Of a stretch of DNA of 64,000 bases, positions 41,013 through 49,986 are shown piece after piece; the stretch's first letter is position 1, and every line of letters begins with the position of its first letter. Under the pieces are notes generated by a model. That model did not search any database. It was not told the origin of the DNA and worked only from the letters and a program-made list of their open reading frames with translations. Location: the NCBI RefSeq assembly GCF_001570965.1, contig NZ_BCSR01000004.1, positions 62,001 to 126,000 of the forward strand. Reading direction: 5' to 3'. Position numbers and translations under genes: made by a program. The stretch is from Janibacter corallicola NBRC 107790 (lineage in GTDB: Bacteria; Actinomycetota; Actinomycetes; Actinomycetales; Dermatophilaceae).

Positions 41013-41852
41013 TCACTCCTTCGCGAGGAACTCCACCAGCGCGGAGTTGAACTCACCCGCGTGGCTGACGTTGCAGCCGTGCGGAGCGCCCTCGAGCAGG
41101 ATGAGCTCGCTCTGCGCGACGGCCTCGTGGGTGCGCTTGCCGGACCCCTCGAAGGGGACGGTCTCGTCGCTGTCCCCGTGCACCACCAGGGTCGGCACGG
41201 TGACCTCACGCAGGTCGTCCCGGAAGTCCGTGGTCCCGAAGGCCTCCATGCAGTCCACGGCCGCGGTCTCGCCGGACTGGTGGCAGAGCGCGACGGCCTC
41301 CTGCCGCTCCTGCTCGGTGACCTTGAGCGTGTCACCGACGGAGAAGAACCGGGTCATAAACTCGTCGAAGAAGGTGTCGCGGTCGTCCTTCAGGCCCGTC
41401 TCCATCTTCTGGGCCTCCACGAGCGGGAGGGGACCGTCGGGGTTGTCCTCGCTCTGCACCAGGTACGGCGGCACCGCCGCCGCGAAGACCACGCTCCGCA
41501 GCCGGTCCTCACCGTGACGGGAGACGTAGCGCGCGACCTCACCACCGCCCATGGAGAACCCGACGAGGGTGACGTCCCACAGGTCCAGCTCCGTGAGGAC
41601 CCCGTGGAGGTCGTCGGCGAGCGTGTCGTAGTCGTACCCCTTGTCCGGCTTGTCGCTGCGGCCGAACCCACGACGGTCGTAGGTGATCACCCGGTGCCCC
41701 GCGTCCCGCAACGGCGCCAGTTGCTCGCGCCATGCCTCCCCGGAGAGCGGCCAGCCGTGGATGAGCACCACCGGTGCCCCGGTGCCGCCGGAGTCCTCGA
41801 CGTGCAACGTGGTCGAACTGAACAGGCCCTTCTTCGCCTTCACCTCGGTCAT
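41013..41852 (-). CDS. Alpha/beta hydrolase (non-haem haloperoxidase-like)
   Basis: Hydrolase of 279 residues with a full catalytic triad: oxyanion motif VLIHGWPLSG, nucleophile S100 (LVGFSMGGGEVARY), Asp in LVVHGDSDETVP, and His in EGAPHGCNVSH. VITYDRRGFGRSDKP is typical of cofactor-free haloperoxidases/arylesterases. The natural substrate is probably an ester or lactone. The ATG lacks a clear ribosome site; a GTG six bases upstream is possible. Confidence 0.88.
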   Translation of the reverse strand: MTEVKAKKGLFSSTTLHVEDSGGTGAPVVLIHGWPLSGEAWREQLAPLRDAGHRVITYDRRGFGRSDKPDKGYDYDTLADDLHGVLTELDLWDVTLVGFSMGGGEVARYVSRHGEDRLRSVVFAAAVPPYLVQSEDNPDGPLPLVEAQKMETGLKDDRDTFFDEFMTRFFSVGDTLKVTEQERQEAVALCHQSGETAAVDCMEAFGTTDFRDDLREVTVPTLVVHGDSDETVPFEGSGKRTHEAVAQSELILLEGAPHGCNVSHAGEFNSALVEFLAKE

Positions 41853-41966
41853 GACCAAGCGCTACCCGCGGGCGAAGAAATCAATCATCAGCACATCCGG
41901 CGAGTGCGCCGACGCCACCCGGGTAGCGCACCAGTGGCAGTTCCCGCCGCGAGGAAGGGGATCGGG

Positions 41967-43683
41967 ATGTCCAGCGCATCGGGCGCACTCGCCAGGACCA
42001 CCGAAGAGCGGGTGGTCTCGGAACGAACGCTGGCACACCGGCGGAGCGCGGGAACCAAGTTCTTCAGCATCATCACCAGCACCGACCACAAGGTGGTCGG
42101 CAACCTCTACATGGTGACCACCTTCATCTGGTTCCTCCTCGCCGGGATGATGGCGCTGGTGATGCGTCTCGAGCTGTGGGAGCCGGGCCTGCAGGTGGTG
42201 GACAACCCCGAGCAGTACAACGAGATGTTCACCATGCACGGCACGATCATGCTGCTGCTCTTCGGGACCCCCTTCTTCAACGGGATCGCGAACGCCATCG
42301 TCCCGTTGCACATCGGGTCGCCGGATGTCGCCTTCCCCCCGGCTGAACATGTTCTCCTACTGGGTCTTCCTCTTCGGGGGGATCATCGCCGGGGCCGGGC
42401 TGCTCACCCCCGGAGGGGCGGCCTCCTTCGGCTGGACCTCCTACAGCCCGTTGTCCAGCACCACGTACAGCCCCGGCCTCGGTGGGGACCTGTGGGTCTG
42501 GGGTCTGGCCCTCGCGGGATTCGGCACCATCCTGGCCTCGGTCAACCTCATCACGACCATCCTGTGCATGCGGGCGCCCGGCATGACGATGTTCCGGATG
42601 CCGATCTTCACGTGGAACACGTTGATCACCTCGATCATGGTGCTCATCGCCTTCCCGGTGCTGGCCGCCGCGCTCATCGCCCTCGGCATCGACCGGCGCT
42701 TCGACGGGATGATCTTCGACCCGACCAGCGGGGGCGCCCTGCTGTGGCAGCACCTGTTCTGGTTCTTCGGGCACCCGGAGGTCTACATCCTCGCGCTGCC
42801 CTTCTTCGGGATCGTCTCCGAGATCTTCCCGGTCTTCTCGCGCAAGCCGATGTTCGGGTACAAGAGCCTGGTCTTCGCGACCATCGCCATCGCCCTGCTC
42901 TCGGTCTCGGTCTGGGCGCACCACATGTTCGCGACCGGTCAGGTCTTCCTGCCCTTCTTCGCGATCATGACGATGGCCATCGCGGTGCCCACGGGCGTGA
43001 AGTTCTTCAACTGGATCGGGACCATGTGGCGCGGCAAGCTCGTCTTCAGCACCCCCATGGTCTGGGCCCTCGGCTTCATCGTGACCTTCCTCTTCGGCGG
43101 TCTCACCGGCGTGATCCTGGCGAGCCCCGCCCTGGACTTCCACGTGCACGACACGTACTTCGTCGTGGCCCACTTCCACTACGTCCTCTTCGGCACGATC
43201 GTCTTCTCCTTCTTCGGCGGCACGTACTTCTGGTGGCCGAAGTGGACCGGGAAGATGCTCGACGAGCGACTCGGCTACGTCCACTTCGCCCTCGTGTTCG
43301 TCGGCTTCCACACGACCTTCCTCATCCAGCACTGGCTCGGGGTGCAGGGCATGCCGCGCCGGTATGCGGACTACCTGCCCGAGGACGGGTTCCAGCTGGC
43401 GAACCAGATCTCCACGGTCGGCTCGCTCATCCTCGCGGTGAGCTTCCTGCCCTTCTTCTACAACCTGTGGAAGACACACGTCAGCGCGCCGACGGTCGAC
43501 TCGAACGACCCGTGGGGCTACGGCAACACCCTCGAGTGGGCGACGAGCTGCCCACCTCCCCGGCACAACTTCCACTCGCTGCCACCGATCCGTTCCGAGC
43601 GGCCGGTCTTCGACATGAACCACCCGGAGTACGCACCCCAGGCGATCCGCGCGCGGCACGAGGCGGAGCGGCCGCTTCGCTGA
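41967..43683 (+). pseudogene. ctaD: Cytochrome c oxidase subunit I, frameshifted
   Basis: Catalytic subunit of the aa3-type terminal oxidase, about 571 residues if repaired. The first reading frame runs MSSASGALARTT to [15 protein letters not shown] and the next continues at [14 protein letters not shown]. The break is at a run of six C at 42335-42340, where five would keep the frame. Haem and CuB ligands are all present downstream ([30 protein letters not shown]) and [10 protein letters not shown] upstream, so nothing else is damaged. The usual explanation is a homopolymer indel in the sequence; a true recent mutation is possible. No other oxidase subunits are adjacent, as is common in actinobacteria. 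Confidence 0.9.
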
Positions 43684-43736
43684 TTCGTTAGGCGCAAAGG
43701 GTGGACCCGGGGACCGGCACCCAGTTACATGGGTGC

Positions 43737-45386
43737 ATGAAGAGCACGATGCAGGACTACCAGCTGACCATCGCCTCCCTCATGCGGCACGGGACGGGCG
43801 TCCATCCCGACTCCGAGGTGGTCACCGCCACCGCCGACGGGACCCGCTCGATCTCCTACGCCCAGCTCGGCACCCGCGTCGCACAGCTCGCCCACGGGCT
43901 GCGCTCCCTCGGGATCGAGGGCGACCAGCGGGTGGCGACCTTCCAGTGGAACAACGCCGAGCACCTCGAGGCCTACCTGGCGATCCCCTCGATGGGCGCG
44001 GTCCTGCACACCCTGAACATCCGCCTCTTCCCCGAACAGCTGGTCTACACGGCCAACCACGCCGAGGACCGGGTGGTCATCGTCGACGACTCCCTCGTCG
44101 GGCTGCTCGCGCCGCAGCTGCCGGCCATGGAGACCATCACCCACGTCCTCGTCGCCGGCCCGGACGCCGCCGACGCCGACCTGGACTCCCTTCGCTCCTC
44201 CGGCAAGGAGGTGCTCCTCTACGAGGACCTGCTCGCAGCGCAGGAGGAGACCTTCGACTGGCCGGAGCCGGACGAGCACGACGCCGCGGCCATGTGCTAC
44301 ACGAGCGGCACCACCGGCAACCCGAAGGGGGTCGTCTACAGCCACCGCTCCGCCTACCTGCACGCCTTCGCCTCGTGCACCGGCAACGTCGGCGGCCTGA
44401 CCTTCACCGACCGGGTGCTCCCGATCGTGCCGATGTTCCACGCCAACGCGTGGGGCCTGGCCTATGCCGCGATCATGAGCGGCGCCTCGCTGTGCATGCC
44501 CGACCGCTGGCTGCAGGCCGAGCCGCTCGTGCGCTTCATCACCGAGAGCCGACCGACGGTCTCCGGCGCGGTCCCGACGGTGTGGAACGACGTGCTCACC
44601 TACCTCGACGACCACCCCGACGTGGAGCTGGACTCCCTGCGCACGATCCTGTGCGGAGGATCGGCCGTGCCGGTCTCCCTGATGCAGGCCCTGCGCGAAC
44701 GCCACGGCCTCGAGATGGTCCAGGCCTGGGGCATGACCGAGACCTCACCGGTGGCCTCGGTGGCGAACGTCCCGCTCGGGGCCGAGGGCGATGATGCGTG
44801 GCGCTACAAGGGCACCGCCGGTCGGCTGCTCTGCGGCGTCGAGGGCCGCATCGTCGGGGACGACGGCACCGTCCTGCCGCGCGACGGGGAAGCGGTCGGC
44901 GAGCTCGAGGTCCGGGGCCCGTGGGTGACCGCCGGGTACTACAACACGAGCGATCCCGAGGCGGAGGAGAAGTTCGACGACGGCTGGCTGCGGACCGGCG
45001 ACGTCGGCACCCTCGACGACCTCGGGTACATCACCCTGACCGACCGCGCGAAGGACGTCATCAAGTCCGGCGGGGAGTGGATCTCCTCGGTCGACCTGGA
45101 GAACGCGCTCATGGGGCACGAGGCGGTGCTCGAGGCCGCCGTCGTCGGCATCCCGGACGAGAAGTGGCAGGAGCGCCCACTGGCGAACGTCGTCGTCAGG
45201 CAGGGAGCGAGCGTCACCGCCGCGGAGCTGCGCGAGCATCTGGCCAAGGACTTCGCGAAGTGGCAGCTGCCCGACGCCTTCGCCTTCATCGAGGAGGTCC
45301 CGCGCACCTCGGTCGGCAAGTTCGACAAAAAGGTGCTGCGTCAGCGGTATCGCGAAGGGGATCCGCGGGTAGAGCCCCGGGCATGA
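43737..45386 (+). CDS. AMP-dependent acyl-CoA synthetase
   Basis: Adenylate-forming ligase of about 549 residues that activates a fatty or aromatic acid to its CoA thioester. Motifs: P-loop YTSGTTGNPKGVVYSHRS, A4-like VPMFHANAWGLAY, A5 QAWGMTETSPVASV, A7 DDGWLRTGDVG, A8 hinge DRAKDVIKSGGEWIS, and the acetyl-Lys context PRTSVGKFDKK. It is closest in style to medium/long-chain fatty acyl-CoA synthetases (FadD/AlkK). The ATG used follows a TTACAT box at short distance, so the transcript may be leaderless. Its stop overlaps the start of the disulfide oxidoreductase. Confidence 0.91.
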   Translation: MKSTMQDYQLTIASLMRHGTGVHPDSEVVTATADGTRSISYAQLGTRVAQLAHGLRSLGIEGDQRVATFQWNNAEHLEAYLAIPSMGAVLHTLNIRLFPEQLVYTANHAEDRVVIVDDSLVGLLAPQLPAMETITHVLVAGPDAADADLDSLRSSGKEVLLYEDLLAAQEETFDWPEPDEHDAAAMCYTSGTTGNPKGVVYSHRSAYLHAFASCTGNVGGLTFTDRVLPIVPMFHANAWGLAYAAIMSGASLCMPDRWLQAEPLVRFITESRPTVSGAVPTVWNDVLTYLDDHPDVELDSLRTILCGGSAVPVSLMQALRERHGLEMVQAWGMTETSPVASVANVPLGAEGDDAWRYKGTAGRLLCGVEGRIVGDDGTVLPRDGEAVGELEVRGPWVTAGYYNTSDPEAEEKFDDGWLRTGDVGTLDDLGYITLTDRAKDVIKSGGEWISSVDLENALMGHEAVLEAAVVGIPDEKWQERPLANVVVRQGASVTAAELREHLAKDFAKWQLPDAFAFIEEVPRTSVGKFDKKVLRQRYREGDPRVEPRA

Positions 45387-46867
45387 CCATGCCAGCGGAA
45401 GGCATCGAGACCGCCGAGTTCGACGTCATCGTCCTCGGGGGCGGCCCCGTCGGGGAGAACCTCGCCCAGTATGCGATGGAGGACTCCGACGTCACCGCCG
45501 CGATCGTGGAGGGGGAGCGGTTCGGCGGCGAGTGCTCCTACTGGGCGTGCATCCCGAGCAAGGCGCTGCTGCGACCGGCGGCCGTGGCGGACACCAGCGC
45601 CCACCTGCAGGGGATGGACCCGGGCAGGCTCGAGCGCGACGACCTGCTCGCACGTCGGGACGCGTGGGTCTCCCACTACGACGACTCCGGGCAGTACGAC
45701 TGGGTCGAGGGGGCCGGGATCACGCCGGTCCGCGGACACGGGCGACTGGTCGGTGAGCGCGAGGTCGAGGTGGAGGGCGAAGGCGGTGCACTCGGGTCCC
45801 ACGCTCCGCGTGGGCGGCGCGACGAAGGAGCCTCGAAGGGGGGGACCCGTCGCCTGCGCGCCCGGCGCGCCGTGGTCATCGCGACCGGCAGCGAACCCGT
45901 CGTCCCCCCGCCGTACCGCGACGCCCACCCGTGGGGGTCGCGCGACGCCACCGCCGTGACGGAGGTCCCCGACCGGCTGGCGGTCATCGGCGGTGGGGTC
46001 GTCGCATGCGAGGCCGCGACGTGGATGGCCGCGCTCGGCGCACACGTGACGATGCTGGTCCGCGGGTCCGGCCTCCTCGCCGGGCAGGAGCCCTTCGTCG
46101 GGGAGGTGGTGGCCGACTCCCTTCGCGCGAAGGGGGTGGACGTGCGCCTGTCGACCGAGGCCACGGAGGTCACTCGGCCCGCCGGCGAGGACACCGGCGT
46201 CGGCCGGGTGCACGGCGGCCCGGTGACGCTCACGACCGCGGGCGGCACGGTCGAGGCGGACGAGCTGCTCGTCGCCACCGGCCGTCGCCCCCGCCTCGGT
46301 GACATCGGGCTCGAGGCGGTCGGGCTCTCCCCCGAGGACGTGACCGCCGGACGACGTCCGGAGTGGCTGCACCCGCTCGGTGACGCCGGGGGTGAGGCGC
46401 CACTGACGCACTGGGGCAAGTACCGCGCCCGGGTGCTCGGGGGAGGCATCGCGGCGGAGGAGACCGGCCGCCCGGTCGAGCCCGTCCCGACGGACGTGCC
46501 CGTGCCACAGGTCGTCTTCACCGACCCGCAGCTCGGGACGGTCGGGCTGACGGAGCAGGCGGCCCGGGACGCGGGCCACGACGTGGCGACGAACGAGGTG
46601 CCGTTCTCCGGCGCGGCCGGCGGTGCGCTGCTGCGCGACGACGTCACCGGTCGGGCGTCGATCGTCGTCGACCGGGCCGACGGCGTGCTGCTCGGGGCGA
46701 CCTTCGTCGGACCGGAGGCGGGTGAGCTCGTGCACGGCGCGACGATCGCGATCGTCGGCACGGTGCCGGTGCACCTGCTGCGGCACGCCGTGCCGTCCTT
46801 CCCGTCCGCCTCCGAGCTGTGGCTGCGGCTGCTCGAGGGCCTGTCGAAGGAACTTCGCCGCGCCTAG
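45383..46867 (+). CDS. Pyridine nucleotide-disulfide oxidoreductase
   Basis: Flavoprotein of 494 residues related to dihydrolipoamide dehydrogenase and mercuric reductase: FAD motif DVIVLGGGPVGENLAQYA, redox disulfide GGECSYWACIPSKALLRP (C-x4-C), NAD motif RLAVIGGGVVACEAATWM, and C-terminal PQVVFTDPQLGTVGLTE. The C-terminal His-x4-Glu of lipoamide dehydrogenase is replaced (HAVPSFPSASELW), as in the less characterised actinobacterial branch. An apparent extra basic/Gly segment (GALGSHAPRGRRDEG) sits in the FAD domain and its DNA contains a CGAAGGGGG nonamer. It overlaps the acyl-CoA ligase gene. Physiological disulfide substrate unknown. Confidence 0.87.
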   Translation: MTMPAEGIETAEFDVIVLGGGPVGENLAQYAMEDSDVTAAIVEGERFGGECSYWACIPSKALLRPAAVADTSAHLQGMDPGRLERDDLLARRDAWVSHYDDSGQYDWVEGAGITPVRGHGRLVGEREVEVEGEGGALGSHAPRGRRDEGASKGGTRRLRARRAVVIATGSEPVVPPPYRDAHPWGSRDATAVTEVPDRLAVIGGGVVACEAATWMAALGAHVTMLVRGSGLLAGQEPFVGEVVADSLRAKGVDVRLSTEATEVTRPAGEDTGVGRVHGGPVTLTTAGGTVEADELLVATGRRPRLGDIGLEAVGLSPEDVTAGRRPEWLHPLGDAGGEAPLTHWGKYRARVLGGGIAAEETGRPVEPVPTDVPVPQVVFTDPQLGTVGLTEQAARDAGHDVATNEVPFSGAAGGALLRDDVTGRASIVVDRADGVLLGATFVGPEAGELVHGATIAIVGTVPVHLLRHAVPSFPSASELWLRLLEGLSKELRRA

Positions 46868-46889
46868 GGTGGAGTCAGGAGGTGCACCA

Positions 46890-48833
46890 GTGGCACGCAA
46901 CGTCGCCCAGAAGCTCATCGCGAACCACCTGGTCGAGGGGGTGATGGAGCCGGGCACCGAGATCGGCCTGTCCGTGGACCAGACCCTCACCCAGGACGCG
47001 ACCGGCACGATGGTCATGCTCGAGCTGGAGTCCCTCGGCCTGGACCGGGTGCGCACCGAGCTGTCGGTGCAGTACGTCGACCACAACCTGCTGCAGACCG
47101 ACGAGAAGAACCCCGACGACCACGCCTTCCTGCAATCCGCCGCCGAGCGTTTCGGCGTGTGGTTCTCGAAGGCCGGCAACGGCGTCTCCCACCCCGTCCA
47201 CCAGGCCCACTTCGGCCGCCCCGGGACCACCCTCATCGGCTCGGACTCCCACACTTGCGCGGCCGGGGCCCTCGGCATGCTCGCCGTCGGCGTCGGTGGC
47301 CTCGAGGTGGCCATGGCGATGGCCGGTCAGCCGCTCTACGTCGCGATGCCGCAGGTGTGGGGCGTCGAGCTGACCGGTGAGCTGCCCGACTGGGTGTCGG
47401 CCAAGGACGTCGTCCTGGAGATGCTGCGCCGCCACGGCGTCACGGGTGGCGTCGGCCGGGTCATCGAGTACCACGGGCCGGGGCTGGAGCAGCTCACCGC
47501 GATGGACCGGCACGTCATCGCCAACATGGGCGCCGAGCTCGGCGCGACGGCCAGCGTCTTCCCTGCCGACGACGCCGCCCTGGACTACCTGGAGGCGGTC
47601 GGCCGCTCGAAGGACTTCACCCGACTCGTCGCGGACGAGGGCGCCGAGTACGACCTCACCGAGCACATCGACCTCTCCGGGCTGGAGCCGCTCATCGCCA
47701 TGCCGTCCTCCCCCGGCAACGTCGTGCCCGTCGCCGAGGCCGCCGGCGAGGAGGTCAGCCAGGTCGTCGTCGGCTCGTCCGCGAACCCGGGCCTGCGCGA
47801 CTTCGCCGTCGTCGCCGAGATCCTTCAGGGTCGGCAGTCCCACTCCGGCGTCTCGGTCGACATCAACCCCACCTCCCGGGAGGTCCTCGCCGACCTGATC
47901 TCCGGGGGGTGGCTCACCTCGCTCGTGGCCTCAGGGGCACGCATCCACCAGTCCGGCTGCCTGGGCTGCATCGGCATGGGGCAGGCGCCGGCGACCGGCC
48001 GGAGCTCCCTTCGAACGATGCCGCGCAACTTCCCCGGCCGCTCCGGGAGCGAGGAGGACTCGGTGTGGCTCTGCTCGCCGGAGACCGCCGCGGCCGCGGC
48101 ACTGACCGGGCGGATCACCGACCCGCGCACCCTGACCGAGAGCCACGACCTCACCTACCCGCGCCCGACCATGCCCGACCGCTACAGCACCGTCGCGGGG
48201 ATGCTCGAGGAGCCGCTGCCGCCGGAGGAGGCCGAGCGGGTCGAGCTGGTCAAGGGGCCGAACATCTCCACGTTGCCGCAGTTCGATCCGGTCGAGGACG
48301 ACCTGTCGGTGCCGGTCCTGCTCGTCATGGGCGACGACGTCTCCACCGACGAGATCATGCCGGCCGGCTCCCGGGTACTCCCCTTCCGCAGCAACATCCC
48401 GAAGATCTCGCAGTTCTCCTTCAGCCGGATCGACGGGTCCTACGCGCAGCGGACGAAGGGGGCCGAGCACGGCCACGTGGTCCTCGCCGGGGAGAACTAC
48501 GGGCAGGGGTCCTCCCGGGAGCACGCCGTCATCGGGCCGCGCTATCTCGGCCTGCGCGCGGTCATCGCGGTCTCCTTCGCCCGCATCCACTGGCAGAACC
48601 TCACGAACTTCGGGATCGTGCCGCTCGAGCTGGACGACCCCGAGGACCTGCAGGCCGTCTCCGTCGACGACGAGGTCGTCCTGGAGGGGCTGCACGACGC
48701 CCTTCGCTCCGGCCGGGGGCTCACCGCGACCATCGGCGGACGAGAGGTCGGCCTGCACCACACGCTCTCCGACCGGCAGGTCGACATGGTGCTCGCCGGT
48801 GGGCGCATCCCGTTGACCGCACAGTCGATCTGA
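46890..48833 (+). CDS. acn: Aconitate hydratase, Aquifex type
   Basis: Interconverts citrate and isocitrate with a [4Fe-4S] cluster. The 647 residues match the short monomeric Aquifex-type aconitase rather than the ~900-residue AcnA. Visible are GSDSHTCAAGALGMLAVG (first cluster Cys), HQSGCLGCIGMGQAP (other two Cys), the swivel-domain GENYGQGSSREHA and VSFARIHWQNLTNFGI. The GTG start follows AGGAGGTG. High-GC actinobacteria normally carry a long AcnA, so this may be a second isozyme or may act in a related dehydration. Downstream gene spacing (41 bases) suggests cotranscription with the DJ-1-like gene. Confidence 0.9.
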   Translation: MARNVAQKLIANHLVEGVMEPGTEIGLSVDQTLTQDATGTMVMLELESLGLDRVRTELSVQYVDHNLLQTDEKNPDDHAFLQSAAERFGVWFSKAGNGVSHPVHQAHFGRPGTTLIGSDSHTCAAGALGMLAVGVGGLEVAMAMAGQPLYVAMPQVWGVELTGELPDWVSAKDVVLEMLRRHGVTGGVGRVIEYHGPGLEQLTAMDRHVIANMGAELGATASVFPADDAALDYLEAVGRSKDFTRLVADEGAEYDLTEHIDLSGLEPLIAMPSSPGNVVPVAEAAGEEVSQVVVGSSANPGLRDFAVVAEILQGRQSHSGVSVDINPTSREVLADLISGGWLTSLVASGARIHQSGCLGCIGMGQAPATGRSSLRTMPRNFPGRSGSEEDSVWLCSPETAAAAALTGRITDPRTLTESHDLTYPRPTMPDRYSTVAGMLEEPLPPEEAERVELVKGPNISTLPQFDPVEDDLSVPVLLVMGDDVSTDEIMPAGSRVLPFRSNIPKISQFSFSRIDGSYAQRTKGAEHGHVVLAGENYGQGSSREHAVIGPRYLGLRAVIAVSFARIHWQNLTNFGIVPLELDDPEDLQAVSVDDEVVLEGLHDALRSGRGLTATIGGREVGLHHTLSDRQVDMVLAGGRIPLTAQSI

Positions 48834-48874
48834 GACCCGCACGAGCACTCCGACACCCAACAGGAGGAACAGTC

Positions 48875-49426
48875 ATGCAGGACCTCAGTGGCACGAAGGT
48901 GGCCGTCCTGCTCGCCAACTCCGGCGTGGAGCAGGTCGAGCTCACCACTCCGTGGCAGGCGCTCTCCGGCGCCGGCGCACGGATGACCCTCATCGCCCCC
49001 GAGGCGGGAACCGTCCAGGCCTTCACCAACGACGTCGAGAAGGCGGACACCTTCGAGACCGACGTCGTGCTCGGCGAGGCCGACCCCGACGACTACGACG
49101 CCCTCGTCCTGCCGGGTGGGACGACCAATGCCGACCGGCTGCGGCTGGAGTCCGACGCCGTCGGGTTCGTCCGGTCCGTCGCCGGAGCCGGCAAGCCGAT
49201 CGCGGCGATCTGCCACGGACCGTGGGCCCTCGTCGAGGCCGATGTCGTGCAGCGCAGGACACTGACCTCGTTCCCCTCGCTGCAGACCGACATCCGGAAC
49301 GCGGGCGGCACGTGGGTCGACGAGGAGGCCCACACCTGCACCGCGGGGAACTTCACCCTCGTCACCAGCCGCAACCCCGGAGACCTCGACGCCTTCGTCG
49401 ACGCCGCTGCGGAGGCCTTCGGCTGA
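48875..49426 (+). CDS. DJ-1/PfpI (YhbO-type) protein
   Basis: Protein of 183 residues of the class I glutamine-amidotransferase-like superfamily: KVAVLLANSGVEQVELTTPW, DYDALVLPGGTTNAD, and the nucleophile elbow PIAAICHGPWALVEADV with the reactive Cys. Members are linked to glyoxal/methylglyoxal defence and general stress. The ATG has AGGAGGAAC upstream. Family assignment is firm; the precise activity is not. Confidence 0.9.
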   Translation: MQDLSGTKVAVLLANSGVEQVELTTPWQALSGAGARMTLIAPEAGTVQAFTNDVEKADTFETDVVLGEADPDDYDALVLPGGTTNADRLRLESDAVGFVRSVAGAGKPIAAICHGPWALVEADVVQRRTLTSFPSLQTDIRNAGGTWVDEEAHTCTAGNFTLVTSRNPGDLDAFVDAAAEAFG

Positions 49427-49516
49427 GCCCGGCCCGGCCGCGCCGACGGAGCCATCGACGCTCGCATTTTTCACGGCTACATTGGGTGTAAATGTGAGAC
49501 GAGAGAAGGGATCAGC

Positions 49517-49963
49517 ATGAGCATCGCCGACCGCACCACCACGACGACCTGGGAGGGGCCGCTGGCCTCCGGGACCGGGACCCTGCGCGGCTCCAGCAGC
49601 GGGGCGCTGGACGACCAGCAGATCACGTGGGCCTCGCGCACCGAGGCCCCGGGCGGCAAGTCCAGCCCCGAGGAGCTGCTCGCGGCCGCCCACTCCTCGT
49701 GCTTCTCGATGGCCCTGTCCCTCTGTCTCGGGGAGAACCAGACGCCCCCGACGAAGCTCGACGTCGAGGCGACGGTCTCCCTCGAGGAGGTCGAGGGCAA
49801 GCCGACGGTGACCACCTCGAGGATCACCGTCACGGCGGTCGTGGAGGGCATCGACGAGGCAGGCTTCACCTCGGTCGTCGACGAGGCCGCCGCGCTCTGC
49901 CCGGTCTCCCGACTCTTCGCCGGGGCCAAGATCAGCGTGAGCGCTACGCTCGAGAAGGTGTGA
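49517..49963 (+). CDS. osmC: OsmC-family peroxiredoxin
   Basis: Thiol peroxidase of 148 residues reducing organic hydroperoxides. The two catalytic cysteines are C62 ([15 protein letters not shown]) and C128 ([15 protein letters not shown]). The N-terminal [12 protein letters not shown] and [13 protein letters not shown] segments mark the OsmC rather than Ohr branch. A lower-GC stretch at 49465-49500 with ACATT-N7-AATGT arms may be its promoter/operator. Full length. Confidence 0.92.
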   Translation: MSIADRTTTTTWEGPLASGTGTLRGSSSGALDDQQITWASRTEAPGGKSSPEELLAAAHSSCFSMALSLCLGENQTPPTKLDVEATVSLEEVEGKPTVTTSRITVTAVVEGIDEAGFTSVVDEAAALCPVSRLFAGAKISVSATLEKV

Positions 49964-49986
49964 TCCCCACCGGAAGGATGACCACG

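Noticed and set aside
42330-42345. Programmed frameshifting in ctaD
   Set aside because: No slippery heptamer with downstream structure typical of recoding is apparent, and oxidase subunit I is not known to be recoded; an indel is simpler.
40527-43691. A 1054-codon open frame on the plus strand
   Set aside because: Its first 1.4 kb is antisense to the hemerythrin, ferredoxin and hydrolase genes and has no family features; only the part from 41967 is real (start of ctaD), and it leaves the ctaD frame after the C6 run.
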